Shown here one piece after another: positions 13,321-15,169 of a DNA stretch of 15,169 nucleotides. Origin of the DNA: CAWUIO01 sp963922455 (GTDB taxonomy: Bacteria > Bacteroidota > Bacteroidia > Cytophagales > Microscillaceae); contig CAWUIO010000141.1 of assembly GCA_963922455.1 (NCBI GenBank), positions 1 to 15,169 of the forward strand. The letters run 5' to 3'. Under the pieces are notes generated by a model. The model saw only the letters and a program-made list of their open reading frames with translations, was not told the origin of the DNA and searched no databases. Position 1 is the first letter of the stretch. Each line of letters opens with the position of its first letter. A program made the translations under genes and the position numbers.

Positions 13321-14130
13321 ATGAAAAAAACCATGCTAATAATCTATTTCGTTTGGGTTGGTCTGCCCCTAGTCGCTCAAACGTTTCCCAAATTAAAAAT
13401 TGAAAAAATAGGGATAGATAAAAATAATCAAGTCTATCAAGAAGGAAGCGTTTGGGCCTATGAATTCCTTATTGAAAAGGATGATACCTTTTTTAGAATT
13501 AAAAACTCGAGTTTTGATCAATTTGCTCTGGATACAACCTTCTCTCAAACCGAAGCTCAAGGGACGCTCAGTTTGTATATTTTGAATGGCAAGTTCTTAA
13601 AAAGGACCAACCCCAACCAAACTCAAATTGGCTTTTTGGTGCCCCGAACGGATACTACTTTCTCAGTTTTACAAACTGGATTGGTAGAAAACAAGCATAA
13701 TGTATGGATACATCCCCCCCGCTATGGCTTTTTTAATTGCTTACAAACGGGCCCTTACCCCTATGTAAAATTACCCTTGGAAGTAGGAAAAACTTGGAGT
13801 GATGATTTTCGGATAGGAAGCTATTACGCCAACCCTGCCTGGCAAAAATGGGAAAATTCCTTATTGATGCACTTAAACTACTCTGTAGTAGACGAAGTAA
13901 CCTTGGATACCGATTTAGGGAAGATTATCTGCTTTAAAATCAGCAGCCAAGCTGTTTCGGAAGTGGCTACTACCCAACATACGTTTTATTATTCCGAAAA
14001 ATATGGCTTTGTTAGGATGGAGTATGCTTGGGGAAACGGTTTACGCGTCACTTTAAAACTGAAACAGCGGGCTTTCCATCCCGAGATTGAAACAGCCGAA
14101 GATATATTTGAAAACTTAAATAAAGAATAA
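13321..14130 (+). CDS. Secreted hypothetical protein with signal peptide
   Basis: A 269-residue protein starting at ATG. Residues 1-20 form a typical Sec signal (MKKTMLIIYFVWVGLPLVAQ), with a likely cleavage after the VAQ. The mature part is rich in beta-type segments with aromatic residues: WAYEFLIEKDDTFFRI, GTLSLYILNGKFLKRT, VWIHPPRYGFFNC, KLPLEVGKTWSDDFRIG (about 154-170), LGKIICFKISSQAVSE and FYYSEKYGFVRMEYAWGNGLRVTLKL. The PLxVGKTW...Y...KYGFVRMEY layout is common in periplasmic or outer-membrane-associated proteins of Bacteroidota with unknown role. No lipobox, sorting domain or enzyme motif was found. The ATG is 12 nt after the stop of the ATP-grasp gene, so the two probably share a transcript. 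Confidence 0.7.
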   Translation: MKKTMLIIYFVWVGLPLVAQTFPKLKIEKIGIDKNNQVYQEGSVWAYEFLIEKDDTFFRIKNSSFDQFALDTTFSQTEAQGTLSLYILNGKFLKRTNPNQTQIGFLVPRTDTTFSVLQTGLVENKHNVWIHPPRYGFFNCLQTGPYPYVKLPLEVGKTWSDDFRIGSYYANPAWQKWENSLLMHLNYSVVDEVTLDTDLGKIICFKISSQAVSEVATTQHTFYYSEKYGFVRMEYAWGNGLRVTLKLKQRAFHPEIETAEDIFENLNKE

Positions 14131-14219
14131 AGGGTCGTTGTTAATTATCTATTGGCCTTTGCAGTCAACCTTAAAAATAACTAAATTATATTCATCAATT
14201 GGCCCTTTAAACACACCCT

Positions 14220-14972
14220 ATGAAGAAACCTTTTACCCTATCCATCCCCCAACCTTGCGGGGAGAAATTCGATCAATTTCAAAAAACCCATACTGGTGGC
14301 TTCTGCCAGTCTTGCCAAAAAGAGGTGATAGACTTTACCCAGAAGAGTGAAAAGGAGATCGTGGCTTATTTTAAGGAAGCGAGTGGAAGTACTTGTGGGC
14401 GTTTTCGGGAGAATCAGTTAAAAGGTTACACTCCAAATTTAAGCAGCTCTCTCAAACTTAAAATCTCTTACTTAGGAGCTAGTATCTTGAGTATGTCTTT
14501 GCTTTCATTTTTTTCGGTACAGCCTAGTCAGGCCCAAATTAAACCGGCAAGTACCCAAAATCCGGTAAAGCACTCAGATGATAGTATAAAAAACAAAAAG
14601 GGTCATCTTTCTAATGAAATTGAGTATGAATTAAGGGGGCAATTAATTGATGCAGAAGATAATCTACCTGCCATTGGGGTGACCATCTTATTAAAAGGTA
14701 GCAGCATAGGAACCATTAGTAATGCCGATGGATACTTTGAGTTTCCAAGAAAGGTTAAAAAAGGGGAGGTACTATTGTTCCAAGCCGTGGGTTACCAAAC
14801 GGAAGAATATACCATTCCCGAGAATTCCATTCCGAGTATGCACATAAAAATAGAAATGCAATCAGCTATTCTTGATGTAAAGGAAGTAATAGTAGTTGCT
14901 GGTATGGTATGCGTGGATCCGCAAGAAAAGAAAAAAAAATCCAAAAGGTCTCCTCGGAAAAAGGAAAAATAA
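14220..14972 (+). CDS. Membrane protein with Cys-rich N-domain and CarboxypepD_reg-like domain
   Basis: A 250-residue protein starting at ATG. The N-terminal domain carries PCGEKF (Cys13), GGFCQSCQKEVIDFT (Cys29/Cys32), EIVAYF and STCGRF (Cys59), a Cys-rich module seen in many Bacteroidota proteins of unknown role. A single membrane helix (about residues 79-100) ends with SQAQ. After a polar linker, residues about 138-213 form a CarboxypepD_reg-like beta-sandwich: LRGQLIDAED..LPAIGVTILLKG, GTISNADGYFEFP, LLFQAVGYQTEEYTI. This domain is the usual N-terminal extension of SusC/TonB-dependent receptors, but no plug or barrel follows. The protein ends in a very basic tail (DPQEKKKKSKRSPRKKEK). The topology, cytoplasmic Cys domain and periplasmic beta-domain, is inferred. 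Confidence 0.8.
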   Translation: MKKPFTLSIPQPCGEKFDQFQKTHTGGFCQSCQKEVIDFTQKSEKEIVAYFKEASGSTCGRFRENQLKGYTPNLSSSLKLKISYLGASILSMSLLSFFSVQPSQAQIKPASTQNPVKHSDDSIKNKKGHLSNEIEYELRGQLIDAEDNLPAIGVTILLKGSSIGTISNADGYFEFPRKVKKGEVLLFQAVGYQTEEYTIPENSIPSMHIKIEMQSAILDVKEVIVVAGMVCVDPQEKKKKSKRSPRKKEK

Positions 14973-15081
14973 TGCTTAACGCTTTTGCTAGGTTTACGAG
15001 CAAAGCCAAGCTGTCTTCTTGAATATATACCTTTATCAAATAATATCTCATTTATAAAACTAGTAAGTCATCGCTATTTGG

Positions 15082-15169
15082 GGCTTCCCGGCCCAAATCC
15101 CATCCATTCCCCTTAGAACCCTCCTGCCCGGGCCGGTCGGGCTGGCCAGCAAAGCCCGAGCCGGCCACC
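15082..15169 (-). repeat. Dispersed structured element, copy 5 (divergent, cut by window end)
   Basis: Read on the minus strand the element ends with AAGCC (15082-15086). One nucleotide separates it from inner stem GGGCCGG (15088-15094), which pairs with CCGGCCC (15130-15136) around a loop of exactly 35 nt. This is a third version of the inner stem. The TCGGGCT that follows on the plus strand (15137-15143) is kept from the other copies. Beyond it the sequence differs, forming a 7-bp hairpin TCGGGCT with AGCCCGA. The rest lies beyond the window. Confidence 0.75.

Noticed and set aside
13047..13403. Overlapping open frames within the ATP-grasp gene and the next gene
   Set aside because: They are shadows of well-supported coding sequences and carry no family motifs.
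1913..15169. Possible CRISPR array or integron attC array because of repeated stems with variable centres
   Set aside because: Copies are kilobases apart, in both orientations and separated by ordinary genes. There are no short regularly spaced repeats, no Cas or integrase genes, and no attC consensus boxes that I can identify.

Overview
The window looks like a chromosomal stretch from a free-living Bacteroidota bacterium, most likely Cytophagales. The evidence is a secreted protein ending in a type IX secretion (Por) sorting domain, a Bacteroidota-type Cys-rich/CarboxypepD_reg-like membrane protein, several families typical of that phylum (STAS-like, DUF1697, DUF1801, DinB, GAF-histidine kinase, GPH-type sugar symporter), start sites with little Shine-Dalgarno signal, and TAnnTTTG-like promoter elements. 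No rRNA, tRNA, CRISPR array, transposase or phage gene was found.

Layout. 1-1455 is the 3' end of a large secreted multi-repeat carbohydrate-binding-like protein, followed by a terminator. 1456-2067 is a repeat-filled gap between convergent genes. 2068-3990 holds four minus-strand genes: STAS-like protein, small secreted protein, DUF1697 protein and a small hypothetical. A putative lipoprotein alpha/beta hydrolase follows at 4168-5037, then a decayed enoyl-CoA hydratase fragment (5116-5463), a GAF-histidine kinase (5963-7183), and a GPH-family symporter (7452-8888) with a strong terminator. Next come a pentapeptide-repeat protein and a small Cys4 protein (9389-10317), an Rpn/PDDEXK_2 nuclease-like protein with a DUF1801 protein (10388-11754), and a tight DinB / ATP-grasp / secreted-protein run (12024-14130). 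The last gene is the membrane CarboxypepD_reg-like protein (14220-14972).

The most interesting signal is not a gene. A dispersed, GC-rich, roughly 129-bp element occurs four times complete (1913, 5586, 9187 reversed, 11807) and once cut by the window end (15082, reversed). All copies lie between genes, 2.5-3.7 kb apart. The copies can be folded into the same shape: a 5-bp closing stem, a conserved hairpin with a TGAGC loop, a nearly invariant 19-nt core, and a 7-bp stem that encloses a sequence-variable loop of 35-36 nt. The 7-bp stem occurs in three different sequences that each remain perfectly paired, and the closing stem shows one compensatory change. This points to selection on a folded RNA or single-stranded DNA. 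A related relic hairpin lies in the 1536-1701 repeat. I cannot match the family to a named one from memory.

The genes do not form one recognisable defence or metabolic system. They are mostly ordinary housekeeping and accessory genes, with the repeat family spread between them.
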